Positions 1 to 11,550 of a stretch of DNA of 64,000 bases are shown here, piece after piece. The stretch spans positions 992,001 through 1,056,000 of the forward strand of contig CM000688.1 in NCBI GenBank assembly GCA_000149225.2, given 5' to 3'. Below the pieces are notes generated by a model, which did not search any database, was not told the DNA's origin, and saw only the letters and a program-made list of their open reading frames with translations. The stretch is from Lachancea kluyveri NRRL Y-12651. Its lineage: Eukaryota; Ascomycota; Saccharomycetes; Saccharomycetales; Saccharomycetaceae. Every line of letters begins with the position of its first letter. Position 1 is the first letter of the stretch. A program made the position numbers and the translations under genes.

Positions 1-2235
1 TGTACTCCCGCTGATACGAGAAAAAGCTGTTCTACGAGATAGTCTATCAAGGGGGAAGCCCTCATCTTCAGACGAACTTTCATCACCATCACTACTGCTA
101 TCATCGCTGGAGTCATCTGCGCTATGGTGCATTTTCAGGATGGAATCCTCGATGTCGTAAACCTCATCTTCAATCAGCTCTATCATTGGTGCAAACGCAT
201 CGGTAATGTCATCGATCAGAGCATACGCAATCCAGTCCGCGCTAACATTTAAGTAATCCTTCAACAACCTTGCTCTTCTGCGAACGTTAATAGGATGTGG
301 TGTAGGAGCAAAATGGAAAGTAAGCACACCAGTACGGAAGACGATAATGTACACATTCAATGGTTCCAGCTCACCATCACGGGGTTTGCGCCTATCACCA
401 GATTTTCTCTTGTATTTTTCATTTTCCTCCATTTCCTTTTGCGCTCTGCGTCTGTAACTAGAGCCGAAGCTACTAGCAGTCTTATCGGTTGAGGAATGGC
501 GGCGAGTACGAAATCTAGAAAACCAATTTCCAGTAGCTGTACTACTTTCACGTTCTTGTTCGCTAGGTGATACGTATAGAGAATCCTGTTGTTGCTGTTG
601 CTGCTGCTGCTGCTGCTGCTGCTGTTGTTGTTGTTGTTGCTGCTGTTTCTTCCTTGTGCGAGTATGGCGCTCGGCAACAATATCGAAACTTCTGAAACAA
701 ACTAAATAGTAGTCTTTGAATAGTTCCACCTTCTCACGCACTTCTCCCAAAAAAATGTCTTCGGTGGTTAACGGATGAATACCGAAAGTCTTACTCAACA
801 CCTTCATCTCTTCTTCAGTTGGATTTAGAACGTCTAGCCAAAAGGGGGAAGCTTCCTCCAGTTCTACGGACCCAGACAAGGCTTGTGACTGGCGAGTCAT
901 TTGCTGTTGTAACGGTAGTTGTAGTTGTGCCTGTGATGGTGTACTGGCTTTGGTATCAACAAGAGTGGTGTTGCTGACAGACGAATATACAGATCCGACA
1001 AATAATTCTTCAAATTTCTGACCCGGCTGTAACAAGCCTGATATTGTAGGAGAGTGGATGGTTGAGTCCAAATCTTCTCTGAAGTAAGTGAAACGGAAAT
1101 GCTCAGGGTTGTTAGAAATTATATGTGGTGGGTATTGGATATTACGGCCCACAAGAAAATTGTCACGCATCTGATCTTCTTTGCTGTTATCTTTGCCTTT
1201 AGAAGCTTGTTGGCCACTGCTTAAACCTGGTAGGTTGATGTTGTGACGTTTTAAGTGCCATGGAGTAATTTTTTTGGGTCTCAATCTTCCTTTTTCCAAA
1301 TGTTCGGCTTCATTGATCTTGGTATTTCCTAGCTCTGGGACATCGATATTTGTAACAATAGGCCTGGAAAATGCAATTCCTTCACTTGCCTGTTCATCTT
1401 CGTAGTCATCTTCATCATCATACTGGAAATGAAAATTTTCCGTATCCTGGATAGCCTGACTTCTTAACCTCTCGGTTTCTTCTTTCGAGAACTCCTCCAG
1501 CACACTGGCGTCGGGCCAAACTTTAGGACCGCTAGCATCTTCATCTATTGGTAGACACACATCGTTTAATGAAGAGGAATCCGAAGATCTTCTTGATGGT
1601 GGTTTAGAGTTGTATGCCTCTTCCTCGATATCCAACCTCGAGGATCCGGGTGATGGGCTGCGGTGTCTCTTTACGTGTTCCATCAAAGCATCCACGTCGA
1701 TTACAACGTCAGAACCAGATTTCTGATCTTTTGTGGAGCCGTATGAAACATAGCTGTTAGCTCTTGCCCACCTTTCGGCGTCACTGGGCGACATTCTTGG
1801 TAGACTCTGACGTCTACGTAAAACTTCATGCTGCATGGAATTGTGATTAGGTGTGGGCCTCGAGTTTTTCGGAGCAGTGCTGGGCCTTCTAGAGTCTGTT
1901 CCTGATGATAAAGGCGGAGCCTCGATCATTCCCATAGATGGTCTGTGATCGATATACGAACCAGAAAACTGTGAGTTATTGATATCGGATGCGGCTCTAG
2001 AATGGGATTCATCATCGGTGGTATCATGTAGTATACCCCAAGAATCCGTTTTTTCAAAATCGGTTCCTGACGTAGGACGTCCATGACGCATGTCAGAAAT
2101 ATTGTGGTTGTTATCAGAACCGCTAGGTCCATTAAACACAGATTTTCTTCTGCGTCTTTTAGAAGCCTTATTTCCGCTAGAGTTATTATTCTTGGCTAAT
2201 AATGGAACATTGTCCCGTTCTTCGTTGGAATTCAT
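1..2235 (-). CDS. MNR2: Vacuolar-type CorA/ALR Mg2+ transporter, N-terminal 745 codons (cut by window edge)
   Basis: The reading frame is open from the ATG at 2235 to base 1 without a stop, so the gene runs off the left end and the CorA transmembrane C-terminus (GMN motif) is not visible. Visible blocks match yeast Mnr2 by recall: a basic N-terminus, EEFSKEETERLRSQAIQD, HIISNNPEHFRFTYFR, and the CorA-type N-domain containing HPLTTEDIFLGEVREKVE and LNVYIIVFRTGVLTFHFAP. Mnr2 exports Mg2+ from the vacuole in S. cerevisiae. These blocks are closer to Mnr2 than to the plasma-membrane paralogues Alr1/Alr2, and the neighbourhood (YKL064W region) agrees. A CAG/CAA run at about 582-651 encodes a glutamine tract inserted in the cytosolic domain, and an acidic Ser/Asp-rich stretch lies at the window edge. 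Confidence 0.93.
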   Translation of the reverse strand, partial: MNSNEERDNVPLLAKNNNSSGNKASKRRRRKSVFNGPSGSDNNHNISDMRHGRPTSGTDFEKTDSWGILHDTTDDESHSRAASDINNSQFSGSYIDHRPSMGMIEAPPLSSGTDSRRPSTAPKNSRPTPNHNSMQHEVLRRRQSLPRMSPSDAERWARANSYVSYGSTKDQKSGSDVVIDVDALMEHVKRHRSPSPGSSRLDIEEEAYNSKPPSRRSSDSSSLNDVCLPIDEDASGPKVWPDASVLEEFSKEETERLRSQAIQDTENFHFQYDDEDDYEDEQASEGIAFSRPIVTNIDVPELGNTKINEAEHLEKGRLRPKKITPWHLKRHNINLPGLSSGQQASKGKDNSKEDQMRDNFLVGRNIQYPPHIISNNPEHFRFTYFREDLDSTIHSPTISGLLQPGQKFEELFVGSVYSSVSNTTLVDTKASTPSQAQLQLPLQQQMTRQSQALSGSVELEEASPFWLDVLNPTEEEMKVLSKTFGIHPLTTEDIFLGEVREKVELFKDYYLVCFRSFDIVAERHTRTRKKQQQQQQQQQQQQQQQQQQQQDSLYVSPSEQERESSTATGNWFSRFRTRRHSSTDKTASSFGSSYRRRAQKEMEENEKYKRKSGDRRKPRDGELEPLNVYIIVFRTGVLTFHFAPTPHPINVRRRARLLKDYLNVSADWIAYALIDDITDAFAPMIELIEDEVYDIEDSILKMHHSADDSSDDSSSDGDESSSEDEGFPLDRLSRRTAFSRISGST
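582..651 (-). repeat. CAG/CAA trinucleotide tract coding poly-Gln in MNR2
   Basis: About 22 consecutive Gln codons, CAA-interrupted CAG, inside the MNR2 reading frame. A pure stretch of CTG units on the + strand makes it a likely length-variable microsatellite. It lies in a linker after the CorA N-domain, where S. cerevisiae has no such tract by recall. Confidence 0.9.
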
Positions 2236-2655
2236 ATGAATTTTATATTAAATATAAGATTTTCGAAGCAATACAATCTCTCCTTTCTTCCTCTAATCTT
2301 TGAGGAATCATGTCAAATGGTTGTTTGTACTTCTACAATAGCAAGTTTTCTTGCTACTGTTCTTGATTAAAAAAAATACGTAACTTTAAACGATATATAA
2401 TCGTTTTATACGAAATACATGAATTGATAAGTTAATTCTTAGCGAGATGATCAGCTCATGATATGTTTTAAGAAGGACACAGGGTTTCTTAGCTTTTGAT
2501 ATATTGAGTGTATCTTTTCATTAGTGTGCATATGGTGTTGTGAAACAATTATTTAGAGTAACGTCTGGAGTACTGGTAGTAGTTTTGTTAATAACAATTG
2601 GAAAAAGAAAGAAGAACAAGTGAAAGAAGCAAGGTTCGATTTAGCAAATTTCTTT
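2236..2655. other. Intergenic: MNR2 promoter and SUB1 3' end
   Basis: About 420 bp, AT-rich, with short A and T runs. MNR2 starts at its left edge on the minus strand and SUB1 ends at its right edge on the same strand. I see no RNA gene, LTR or credible small ORF in it. Confidence 0.6.
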
Positions 2656-3390
2656 TTACTCCTCCTCACTGATTTCTTCTTCTTCGTTCTTTGACTGGGA
2701 TTTTGTCACCTCTGATTCTAATGCTAGCGCAAAATCTTCGTCACTGGAATCCAGCTCTGGCTCCTTCTCAGCTTTTTTGAGCGCGAGTTTAGGAAGATGG
2801 TCATCTAACCTTGGATTATCACTCTTCAGTTTCTTCTTCCTCTTCTCCTGCCCGTTTGCTCCAGGGATTACCAGTGTGGCGTTATTCTCTCTTTCATCTA
2901 ACTGCCTTCTTACTTCGTCCGGCAACAGCTGTGGAGGAGCTGGATTGCTATTTCTTTTGGACTTCTTGGAGGTATGTTCAGTAGTCGAATCAGATTGACC
3001 TTCACCGTAGTCCCTGCCGTTTTCTTCAGCACCGTGGTTTTCTTTGTTGTTTCCGTCTTCGCTGTCCGATAAGACACTGACGGTTTTCATCCTGGGTCTC
3101 TTGGATCCCAGTCTCCTCAAAGCATCATCGATGTTCAATCTGTGCTTCAAAAGTTCATCGTATACATCTTCGGTCAAAGAGATACCCTTTTTGCCAGGTT
3201 TCATCTCACCCGTAGTAGAATCCACATAGTATTCTCTAATATCCACGAGGTTAAAATTTCTAAACTGCCTCACGGTAACTCGTTTATTCTTTCCCAACTC
3301 AAAAATGGCATCAGGAAGATCAGCTTGGCGACTACCAGCTGCTTCCTCGGGATTTTTTCTTTTGTTACGGTACCTGTTGTAGTAAGACAT
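2656..3390 (-). CDS. SUB1: PC4-family transcriptional coactivator Sub1
   Basis: A 244-residue protein whose residues about 25-95 form a PC4 single-stranded-DNA-binding domain (FELGKNKRVTVRQFRNFNLV, then DIREYYVDS and KPGKKGISL). Sub1 binds TFIIB and promoter DNA and acts in Pol II initiation, elongation and 3'-end formation in the nucleus. The C-terminal two thirds are charged and low in complexity (KKSKRNSNP, then an acidic EEEEISEEE end), as in the S. cerevisiae protein (292 aa), but shorter. The ATG at 3390 gives a start directly before the conserved domain. It is divergent from ARA2 over about 350 bp. Confidence 0.93.
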   Translation of the reverse strand: MSYYNRYRNKRKNPEEAAGSRQADLPDAIFELGKNKRVTVRQFRNFNLVDIREYYVDSTTGEMKPGKKGISLTEDVYDELLKHRLNIDDALRRLGSKRPRMKTVSVLSDSEDGNNKENHGAEENGRDYGEGQSDSTTEHTSKKSKRNSNPAPPQLLPDEVRRQLDERENNATLVIPGANGQEKRKKKLKSDNPRLDDHLPKLALKKAEKEPELDSSDEDFALALESEVTKSQSKNEEEEISEEE

Positions 3391-3742
3391 TATCTTTGTT
3401 CTATGTGGTGTATCACTTAGAGAAGAAGGATCAAAATGAACAGGGCGCTGTAAATAAAGGACCGCTCCAACGGTGCAAAATAAGATAATGAAAACAGAAG
3501 CAAAAAAGAAAAGAGAGAAAAATTATTCTAGTCTTCAAGATCAATACGGAACACGATAGGATAGACCTTGTTGGTTTTGTATCTGTAACCAAAATTGCTT
3601 GGTAGGAAAGTTTCAGTGTGTCAACTCTGCTTCTGCTGCCTGTCCACCTAAACGCACCGTAAAGAAAATTACTATAAATCTCTCGAGGCTTAAAAGCTGT
3701 CCACGCCACACGTAGGACACAGAGAAGCAGAAGCTGTAGAAA
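3391..3742. promoter_or_regulatory. Divergent SUB1/ARA2 promoter region
   Basis: A 352-bp stretch between two divergent start codons. It contains A-rich runs typical of nucleosome-poor yeast promoters. I could not assign a specific factor site. Confidence 0.5.
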
Positions 3743-4762
3743 ATGAAAGCCATTGCCCCAGTAAAACAGAAAGTCGATCGTGATAGCATTGGTGGTCTTC
3801 CGCCTTTGATTATGGGTGGTGCAACGCTAAACACCCAGTACAACGATGACCCAACCAGGGTACCCCTGGTATCAATGCTTCGATATGCAATGGATCATGG
3901 TATTCGGGCTATTGACACTTCTCCTTACTATGGCCCAAGTGAAACGTTGTATGGTAACGCATTGGATGCGATAAAGGATGAGTATGCTCGAGATACTTAC
4001 TACATATGTACCAAAGTTGGCCGTATTCGTCTAGACGAATTCGATTACACCAGAGAGCATGTCCGGTTTAGCGTCCAACGGTCTTGTGCGAGGCTAAAAA
4101 CAACCTATTTGGATTTGGTCTACTTACATGACGTTGAATTTGTCGAACTGTCACAGATTTTTGAGGCTCTGGAGGAACTCAGAAGCCTAAAGGATGAGGG
4201 GATCATTAGAAATTTTGGGCTAAGTGGTTATCCCGTGCCATTCTTGCAATATGTCGCTGAGAAATGTTGCACCATTGAGAGCATTGGTCCTCTGGATGCT
4301 GTATTGTCGTATTGCAATTTGAATCTGCAGAATACCATTTTACATGACTACTACGATCGCTTTAAAAAAGACTCTCACATAAAATGCTTGTCCAACGGCT
4401 CTATTCTAAGTATGTCTCTTCTAAGATCGGAAGAAACAAAGTCCTTTCATCCCTGCTCCCAGGGTTTGCGGGACTGTGCGTTTAAAGCTGCTAAGTTTAC
4501 ACAAGACTTGTATAATGTTGAACTAGCAGATTTAGCCACTAGGTTTGCTATCAAAGAATGGATCGGTAAGGGCCCGACTGTACTAGGTGTTAGCAACATA
4601 GAAGAGCTAAAAACCGCCTTGACCAACTACTGGGCCGTGGTTGATAACGACAATGAGCTAAGCGCTGAGGATCAGACAATGGTGGATAAGATTCAAAAGG
4701 ACATATTTGCAGAGCGCATGAATGAAATTTGGGAATCTGGGATCCCACACGACATGGAATGA
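3743..4762 (+). CDS. ARA2: NAD-dependent D-arabinose dehydrogenase, aldo/keto reductase family
   Basis: A 339-residue aldo/keto reductase, close to the S. cerevisiae Ara2 length (335). The tetrad can be seen: Asp in GIRAIDTSPYYG (residues about 53-64) with the catalytic Tyr, Lys in CTKVGR (about 91) and His in DLVYLHDVE (about 129). The C-terminal VLGVSNIEELKTAL segment is the usual cofactor-binding end. Ara2 oxidises D-arabinose in the route to dehydro-D-arabinono-1,4-lactone, the erythroascorbate precursor, in the cytosol. It is convergent with YET1. The assignment to ARA2 rather than another reductase rests on overall similarity and on the YMR039-YMR041 synteny. Confidence 0.9.
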   Translation: MKAIAPVKQKVDRDSIGGLPPLIMGGATLNTQYNDDPTRVPLVSMLRYAMDHGIRAIDTSPYYGPSETLYGNALDAIKDEYARDTYYICTKVGRIRLDEFDYTREHVRFSVQRSCARLKTTYLDLVYLHDVEFVELSQIFEALEELRSLKDEGIIRNFGLSGYPVPFLQYVAEKCCTIESIGPLDAVLSYCNLNLQNTILHDYYDRFKKDSHIKCLSNGSILSMSLLRSEETKSFHPCSQGLRDCAFKAAKFTQDLYNVELADLATRFAIKEWIGKGPTVLGVSNIEELKTALTNYWAVVDNDNELSAEDQTMVDKIQKDIFAERMNEIWESGIPHDME

Positions 4763-4805
4763 GAATATCTAGGTGTGTATGAAAATGGCTAAGGAAAGCT
4801 TAGCT

Positions 4806-4808
4806 ATG

Positions 4809-4844
<36 letters not shown>

Positions 4845-4866
4845 CGTATATATACGTACATATACT
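4806..4866. repeat. TA/TG dinucleotide microsatellite
   Basis: A (TA)n run followed by (TG)n and a second TA stretch, in the convergent ARA2-YET1 3' region. It codes for nothing and is expected to vary in length. Confidence 0.9.
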
Positions 4867-4879
4867 TACACTCCGCCCC

Positions 4880-5500
4880 TCAATCAGTCTTTTTTGTTTC
4901 AGCAGAAACCTGTTCGCCCTTGACAGTTTCATCAAAGTGGTGTTCTAGGTTTTTTTTTTGCTTCTTCAAAGCCTCTACAGAAGCCTTCTTCTGTGCTAGT
5001 TGCTTCTTCAATTCAGAGATTTCCTCGTCTTCCTCAACTTCTTGATCACTTTCTTTTACGCTCTTTTTGTTAGCGTCTCTTTCTCTGATTAAACTTTCGT
5101 ACTTCACTAACCTTCTTAGAATGCTGACTACAGTGGGGATGCAAACACTGAAGTATAGAATAAAACCTGAAATGTAGATATTCCTTTGACTGTAAGCCCT
5201 AGAAGCCAACGCTTGGACCGGAGTGACTGGATTGTTACCCATCATGTCAGAATGTTGGGTCGATTGGTGATGGGGCAAACGCACTATAACTTTAGACCTC
5301 TTCCACGAATCGATGAACAACAATCCTACCAAACCACCTAGAATTGTAATCACAGTTTTCAGTTGAGGATTCTCGAACACCTTGTCATAAGTGGTCACGA
5401 GGGTTTTGCGAATTTTGTAATGCAACGGTAATACAAGGATGAACAAAGTAGCCATCTCCAACGTTAACAAAGCGAAAAGTAGACTGAAGTAAACACTCAT
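4880..5500 (-). CDS. YET1: BAP31-family ER membrane protein Yet1/Yet2
   Basis: 206 residues, the same length as S. cerevisiae Yet1. Three hydrophobic segments lie in the N-terminal 130 residues (about 1-25, 48-65, 105-128), with conserved GLLFIDSWKRS and VTPVQALASRAYSQRNIYISGF. A charged coiled coil follows (about 135-195). The protein ends KKTD, which fits a dilysine KKxx ER-retrieval signal. The family chaperones membrane cargo out of the ER. In S. cerevisiae the gene is duplicated as YET1 (YKL065C) and YET2 (YMR040W). Here one copy sits in the merged order, so the symbol stands for the common ancestor of both. Confidence 0.9.
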   Translation of the reverse strand: MSVYFSLLFALLTLEMATLFILVLPLHYKIRKTLVTTYDKVFENPQLKTVITILGGLVGLLFIDSWKRSKVIVRLPHHQSTQHSDMMGNNPVTPVQALASRAYSQRNIYISGFILYFSVCIPTVVSILRRLVKYESLIRERDANKKSVKESDQEVEEDEEISELKKQLAQKKASVEALKKQKKNLEHHFDETVKGEQVSAETKKTD

Positions 5501-5630
5501 CTCTAACTGATTTTTTCTTCAAAGATGTCCTGCTGGAGTAAAACGGTGTAAAGAGGTACTTACTAGTAAAAGTGACAGTTTTTAACTGAAATGTGAGGAA
5601 AGGGGGCGCTCAAACGCAATATTCTTGAGC

Positions 5631-5643
5631 CACGTAATACGTG
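5631..5643. promoter_or_regulatory. Perfect palindrome CACGTAATACGTG upstream of YET1
   Basis: A 13-bp palindrome 131 bp upstream of the YET1 start and 36 bp from the tRNA-Leu 3' end. It could be a bZIP or bHLH-type site. No factor is assigned. Confidence 0.3.
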
Positions 5644-5678
5644 ACTTCTGTGAAGTAGAAAGCTTTTAAAAAAGAAAA

Positions 5679-5801
5679 TGGTTGCTAAGAGATTCGAACT
5701 CTTGCATCTTACGATATCCGAGAGTTCACCAGTGCTTTCGAACTGGAGAAAGATCCTGAAAATCTTGAATCGGACGCCTTAGACCGCTCGGCCAAACAAC
5801 C
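5679..5801 (-). tRNA. tL(CAA): tRNA-Leu(CAA) with intron
   Basis: Read on the minus strand the gene begins GGTTGTTTGGCCGAGCGG, has anticodon CAA in the loop TTCAAG, and ends with the arm around GTTCGAATC and acceptor GCAACC plus A. An intron of about 41 nt follows the base 3' of the anticodon, as in all yeast tRNA-Leu(CAA) genes. Boxes A and B are intact. The Ty1-family cluster begins 113 bp upstream of it. Confidence 0.95.
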
Positions 5802-5978
5802 AGATGCTCAATGGCTTCTATGTGAACTTTTACCTTAGCTTTCGGTTGACAGCTTGTGCTTTGCATCAAGCTTCATTGAACTATTACTTCTTAGCCCTCT
5901 TGCTTGATGATTCTGAGAAATAGGTGAATATTGGGACAATTGTTGAGATTCCATTTTTGGTTAAGGCTATAATAATTG

Positions 5979-6300
5979 TGTTGGAACGAAATACAACTAT
6001 CGACCATCGACTAGTATTCGTGTTACTAGTATATTATCATACACGGTGTTATAAGGTGACATAAAGAATGAGAAACAGTCATCTAAGTTAGTGGAAGCTG
6101 AAACGCAAGGATTGATAATGTAATAGGATAATGAACCAGAAACATATAAAAGGAAGAATATTTGTATATAGAGTTATCGACTCCCTTTTCTGGATTCCTA
6201 GAAAGACGAGGAGAACTTCTAGTATAACCATATACCAATTATTATAGCCTTAACCAAAAATGGAATCTCAACAATTGTCCCAATATTCACCTATTTCTCA
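5979..6300 (+). repeat. 5' LTR of the Ty1-family element
   Basis: 322 bp, starting TGTTGGAACG and ending TATTTCTCA, the Ty1/Ty2 boundary sequences. As in Ty1, the gag start codon (6260) lies within the LTR. Nearly identical to the 3' LTR. Confidence 0.95.
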
Positions 6301-7582
6301 TGGTAGCGCCTGTGCTTCGGTTACTTCTAAAGAAGTCCACACGAATCAAGATCCATTAGACGTCTCAGCTTCCAAATTCGACGAATATGAGAACAATTCC
6401 ACCAAGGCTAGTTCTCAACCTGAAGAAACACCTGTGTCATCAGCTGTTCCCGAGAACGCTCATCATGCCTCTCCTCACACTGCTCAAGCACCATTACCGC
6501 AGAATGGGCCGTACTCACAGCAGTGCATGATGACCCCAAACCAAGCCAATCCATCTGGCTGGTCAGTATACGGACACCCATATATGATGCCGTACACACC
6601 TTATCAAATGTCGCCCATGTACTATCCACCTGGGTCACAACAACAGTATCCACAGTATACATCAGGTGTTGGCACGCCATTGAGCACTCCATCACCTGAG
6701 TCCAGCAATACACCTACCGGACCACCATCAGCAAAGTCTAATATGACACCCGTTAACAAATCTGTCAGACCACCACCGTTTTTAACCTCATCGAGTGAAT
6801 TCCTAATTTGGGTTAGAAATTACATCAAGTTTTTACAAAATTCCAATCTTGGTGATATTATTCCGAAAACCAACGGAAAAGCTACGCGTCAGATGACATA
6901 TGACGAGCACACTTTCTTGTACAACACTTTTCAAACGTTTGCTCCATCTCAATTCCTACCTACTTGGGTAAAAGACATCTTATCTGTTGATTACACGGAT
7001 ATAATGAAGATTCTCACTAAAAGCATGGAAAAAATGCAATCCGACAATCAAGAGGTAAACGACTATATTACGCTCGCTAACCTGCAATACGATGGTAGTA
7101 TCCCTGCAGATATGTTTGAAACACAAGTAATCAATACTATTGACAGACTTCGCGACAGCGGTCTTCATATCAACGACAAGCTAGCGTGCAAATTAATTAG
7201 GAGAGGCCTCTCTGGTGAATATAGATTCTTACGATACGCACGTCATCGCCATCTAAACATGACAGTTACTGAACTATTCATGGACATTCATGCCATATAT
7301 GAAGAACAACAGGAAACGAGATACAATAAGCCTACATACTCGAAGAATCCTAGTGATAAGAGGAATACTTCTCGAGCCTTTACAAATACAAATAAAGCCA
7401 AAACTGTAACTCGAAACCCTCAAAAAACAAGTAACTCAAAATCAAGAACAGTCAAAACTAATAACGTGTCTACATCCCATAACTCTTTTAACAAGAACAA
7501 TGGTTCAATCAACGAATTACCTGATCAAACAATATACCTGAACAATCAGTACGACCTTCACCTTAGGCCAGAAACATACTGA
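6260..7582 (+). CDS. Ty1-family gag (TYA)
   Basis: A 440-codon frame starting [15 protein letters not shown], nearly the Ty1 Gag start. The Pro/Gln/Ser-rich N-terminal region and the capsid core ([19 protein letters not shown], then [20 protein letters not shown]) match Ty1 more than Ty2 by recall. It encodes the virus-like-particle shell. The family's programmed +1 frameshift heptamer CTTAGGC is present at 7562-7568, near the end of gag. Confidence 0.93.
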   Translation: MESQQLSQYSPISHGSACASVTSKEVHTNQDPLDVSASKFDEYENNSTKASSQPEETPVSSAVPENAHHASPHTAQAPLPQNGPYSQQCMMTPNQANPSGWSVYGHPYMMPYTPYQMSPMYYPPGSQQQYPQYTSGVGTPLSTPSPESSNTPTGPPSAKSNMTPVNKSVRPPPFLTSSSEFLIWVRNYIKFLQNSNLGDIIPKTNGKATRQMTYDEHTFLYNTFQTFAPSQFLPTWVKDILSVDYTDIMKILTKSMEKMQSDNQEVNDYITLANLQYDGSIPADMFETQVINTIDRLRDSGLHINDKLACKLIRRGLSGEYRFLRYARHRHLNMTVTELFMDIHAIYEEQQETRYNKPTYSKNPSDKRNTSRAFTNTNKAKTVTRNPQKTSNSKSRTVKTNNVSTSHNSFNKNNGSINELPDQTIYLNNQYDLHLRPETY

Positions 7583-10500
7583 GTCCAAGGTAAACCACAC
7601 GGATCATTCAAATGATGAACTTCCTGGACACCTTCTTATTGATTCAGGTGCATCACAAACCCTTATCAGATCCGCTCATCACATACACTCAGCGTCACCT
7701 AATATTGACATAAGCGCAATTGATGCTCAAAAAAAGGAAATACCGATCAACGCCATTGGTAATCTCCAATTCCAATTCGACGACAATACTAAGACATCAA
7801 TAACAGTATTACACACTCCGAACATAGCCCATGATCTGCTCAGTTTGAGTGAGCTAGCTAAACAAAATATCACAGCCTGTTTTACCAAAAATACCTTAGA
7901 GCGATCTGACGGCACCGTACTTGCCCATATCGTTCGACATGGTGACTTTTACTGGCTATCCAAAAAATACTTGATTCCCTCGAACCTATCTGTACCAACA
8001 GTCAATAACATCGGTACTGATAAAGGCTCACACAAGTATCCATATCCTTTGATTCATCGAATGCTTGGACACGCCAATGCTCAAACCATTCGGAATTCTC
8101 TGAAAAATAACTCGATCACGTATCTAAAGGAATCAGATGTCGACTGGTCTAAAGCGACTACTTACCAATGCCCGGACTGCTTAATCGGCAAAAGCACCAA
8201 ACACAGACATGTCAAGGGATCACGAGTAAAATACCAAAACTCGTATGAACCTTTCCAATACCTACATACCGACATATTTGGACCTGTTCACAACCTGCCA
8301 AAAAGTGCACCATCCTACTTCATAACATTCACCGATGAGAAAACCAGATTTCAATGGGTTTATCCATTACACGATCGTCGTGAACAATCCATTCTCGAGG
8401 TTTTTACCACAATACTAGCCTTCATTGAAAGACAATTCAAGGCCAGTGTATTGGTTATCCAAATGGACCGTGGATCTGAATACACCAACAAAACTCTCCA
8501 CAAATTCCTTCTTAAAAAGGGTATCACTGCATGCTATACAACCACAGCAGACTCTCGAGCTCATGGTGTAGCTGAACGATTGAATCGTACTTTACTAGAC
8601 GATTGTCGCACACAGCTTCAATGCAGTGGGTTACCAAACCATTTATGGTTTTCCGCAGTTGAATTTTCAACCATAGTCAGGAACTCTTTAGTTTCACCCA
8701 AAAACGAGAAATCTGCACGACAACACGCGGGTTTAGCAGGACTCGACATCAGCACCCTATTACCGTTTGGTCAACCTGTGGTAGTCAATAATCACAATCC
8801 TGATTCGAAAATACATCCCCGTGGCATCCCTGGCTACGCTCTGCATCCATCCCGGAACTCTTATGGATATATTATCTATCTTCCATCTTTAAAGAAGACA
8901 GTGGACACTACCAATTACGTTATTCTGCAAGACAAGCAATCCAGATTAGACCAATTCAATTACGACGCACTCACCTTTGATGAAGACATAAGTCGACTAA
9001 CTGCTTCATACAAATCGTTTATCGATTCAAATGAAATAGAACAGTCATGCGAACTTCACATGGATTCTGATCATAATTTTCAATCTGAGATAGACCATGG
9101 CACTGAACCCCGGAGAGATGACAGTCCCACAGACCTGATTGCAACTGGTTCGCTATCAACTTCTACTCAACCAACGATAATAGAACCCGTACCTACTACT
9201 AATGTTCGTGCACCCAAAGAAGTTGACCCGAATATATCCGAATCCAATATCCTTCCGTCAAAGAAGAGGTATAACGTGCCCAATATTCCTGATCCAGACA
9301 GTACCTGTTCGGGTGGTACGAATAGACCAGATGTATCTATTGTTATCCCTGCGCACGACTCTGTCACACAACAGTCGAACAAATACAATGATTGCGATAA
9401 AGTGAGTGATCCAGGTCCATACAGCAATACTGATACCGGTTTCACGAACGTTACAACACCCTGTTTGGGTGGTACCAACAACAAGAATATTCCAGATCTC
9501 AACGATCAGACTATCGAGAAAAGATCGATAAACTGCCCAATTCCTCTAGATGATTCTTCACAGGGAAGTGAGATACCAAACTATAACACTCCTATTGATA
9601 CACCAGACACCTACTCTGAACATGACGTCAAGGAGTATATTACCGAAGATCTTCCGCTTCCCGAATTACCTCCAGAATCTCCTACCTGTTTCCCCGATGC
9701 ATTTAAAGAAATTCCACCGATCAACTCTCGTCAAACTAATTCCAGTTTGGGTGGTATGGGTAAACCTAATATCTATGCTACTATCGATAGTAAGAAAAGA
9801 TCATTAGAAGATAATGAAACTGAAATTAAGGTATCACGAGACACGTGGAATACAAAGAGCATGCGTAGTCTAGAACCTCCAAGATCAAAGAAACGTATAC
9901 ACCTGATCGCAGCTGTAAAAGCAGCAAAATCGATCAAACCAATACGAACAACCTTGAGATATGATGAGGCAATCACATATAATAAGAATATCGAGGAAAA
10001 GGAAAAATACATTCAAGCATACCATAAAGAAGTAAATCAATTACTAAAGATGAATACATGGGACACAGACAGATACTATGACAAAAATGAAATAGACACC
10101 AAAAAGGTGATAAGCTCAATGTTCATCTTTAACAAGAAACGCGATGGAACACATAAAGCTAGATTTGTTGCAAGAGGAGACATTCAACATCCTGATACGT
10201 ACGACTCAGAAATGCAATCTAATACTGTACATCATTATGCATTGATGACATCCCTGTCACTTGCATTAGACAATGACCACTACGTCACACAACTAGACAT
10301 ATCTTCGGCGTACTTATACGCAGATATCAAAGAAGAATTATACATAAGACCTCCGCCGCATTTGGGTATGAACAACAAGTTAATACGGCTGAGAAAATCA
10401 CTTTACGGCTTGAAACAAAGTGGTGCAAACTGGTATGAAACTATCAAGTCATATCTGGTAGACAAATGTGGTATGGAAGAAGTACGTGGATGGTCATGCG

Positions 10501-11528
10501 TGTTTAAAAACAGTCAAGTAACAATCTGTTTATTCGTTGATGACATGATACTGTTCAGCAAAGACTTGAACTCAAACAAAAGGATCATAGAAAAACTAAA
10601 GAGACAATATGACACTAAGATCATAAACCTAGGTGATAGTGATGATGAAATCCAATATGACATCCTGGGACTAGAAATCAAATACCAGAGAGGTAAGTAC
10701 ATGAAACTAGGTATGGAAAATTCATTAACTGAGAAATTACCAAACCTAAACGTACCTTTGAATCCGAAAGGTAGGAAACTTGCCGCTCCAGGGCAACCCG
10801 GTCTTTACATAGACCAAGAAGAGTTAGAACTGGAAGAAGATGATTACAAAATGAAGGTGCACGAAATGCAAAAGCTAATTGGCCTGGCATCGTACGTTGG
10901 ATACAAGTTCAGATTCGACCTACTGTACTACATCAACACTCTTGCACAACATATATTATTTCCGTCCAAACAAGTTCTAGACATGACATATGAATTAATA
11001 CAATTCATATGGGATACCAGAGATCGACAACTAATATGGTACAAAAACAGATCTTCGAAACCAGAAAACAAATTAGTTGTAATAAGCGATGCTTCGTACG
11101 GAAATCAACCGTATTATAAATCCCAGATTGGTAACATATTCCTACTCAATGGAAAAGTCATTGGAGGAAAATCAACAAAAGCCTCACTAACGTGTACTTC
11201 AACCACAGAAGCAGAAATACACGCAGTCAGTGAAGCTGTTCCTTTACTAAACAATCTGAGTTATCTCGTACAGGAACTAGATAAGAAACCAATCATCAAA
11301 TGTTTACTTACTGACAGCAGATCTACAATCAGTATAGTTACATCCAAAAATGAAGAGAAATTTAGGAACAGATTCTTCGGCACTAAAGCAATGAGACTCA
11401 GAGATGAAGTATCGGACAATAATCTGTACTTATGCTACATTGAGACCAAGAAGAACATTGCTGATATATTGACAAAACCTCTTCCGATAAAAACGTTTAA
11501 GTTGTTAACAAACAAATGGATTCATTAG
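7565..11528 (+). CDS. Ty1-family pol (TYB): protease, integrase, reverse transcriptase, RNase H
   Basis: The pol frame overlaps the end of gag and is expressed in this family by +1 frameshifting. Visible domains: aspartic protease (LIDSGASQ, about 7637), integrase with an HH-CC zinc region and catalytic core (about 8050-8900), a variable spacer, reverse transcriptase with the LFVDDM motif (about 10534), and RNase H to the end ([18 protein letters not shown]). The C-terminal third is about nine-tenths identical to S. cerevisiae Ty1 as I remember it. Confidence 0.92.
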
Positions 11529-11550
11529 ATCTATTACATTATGGGTGGTA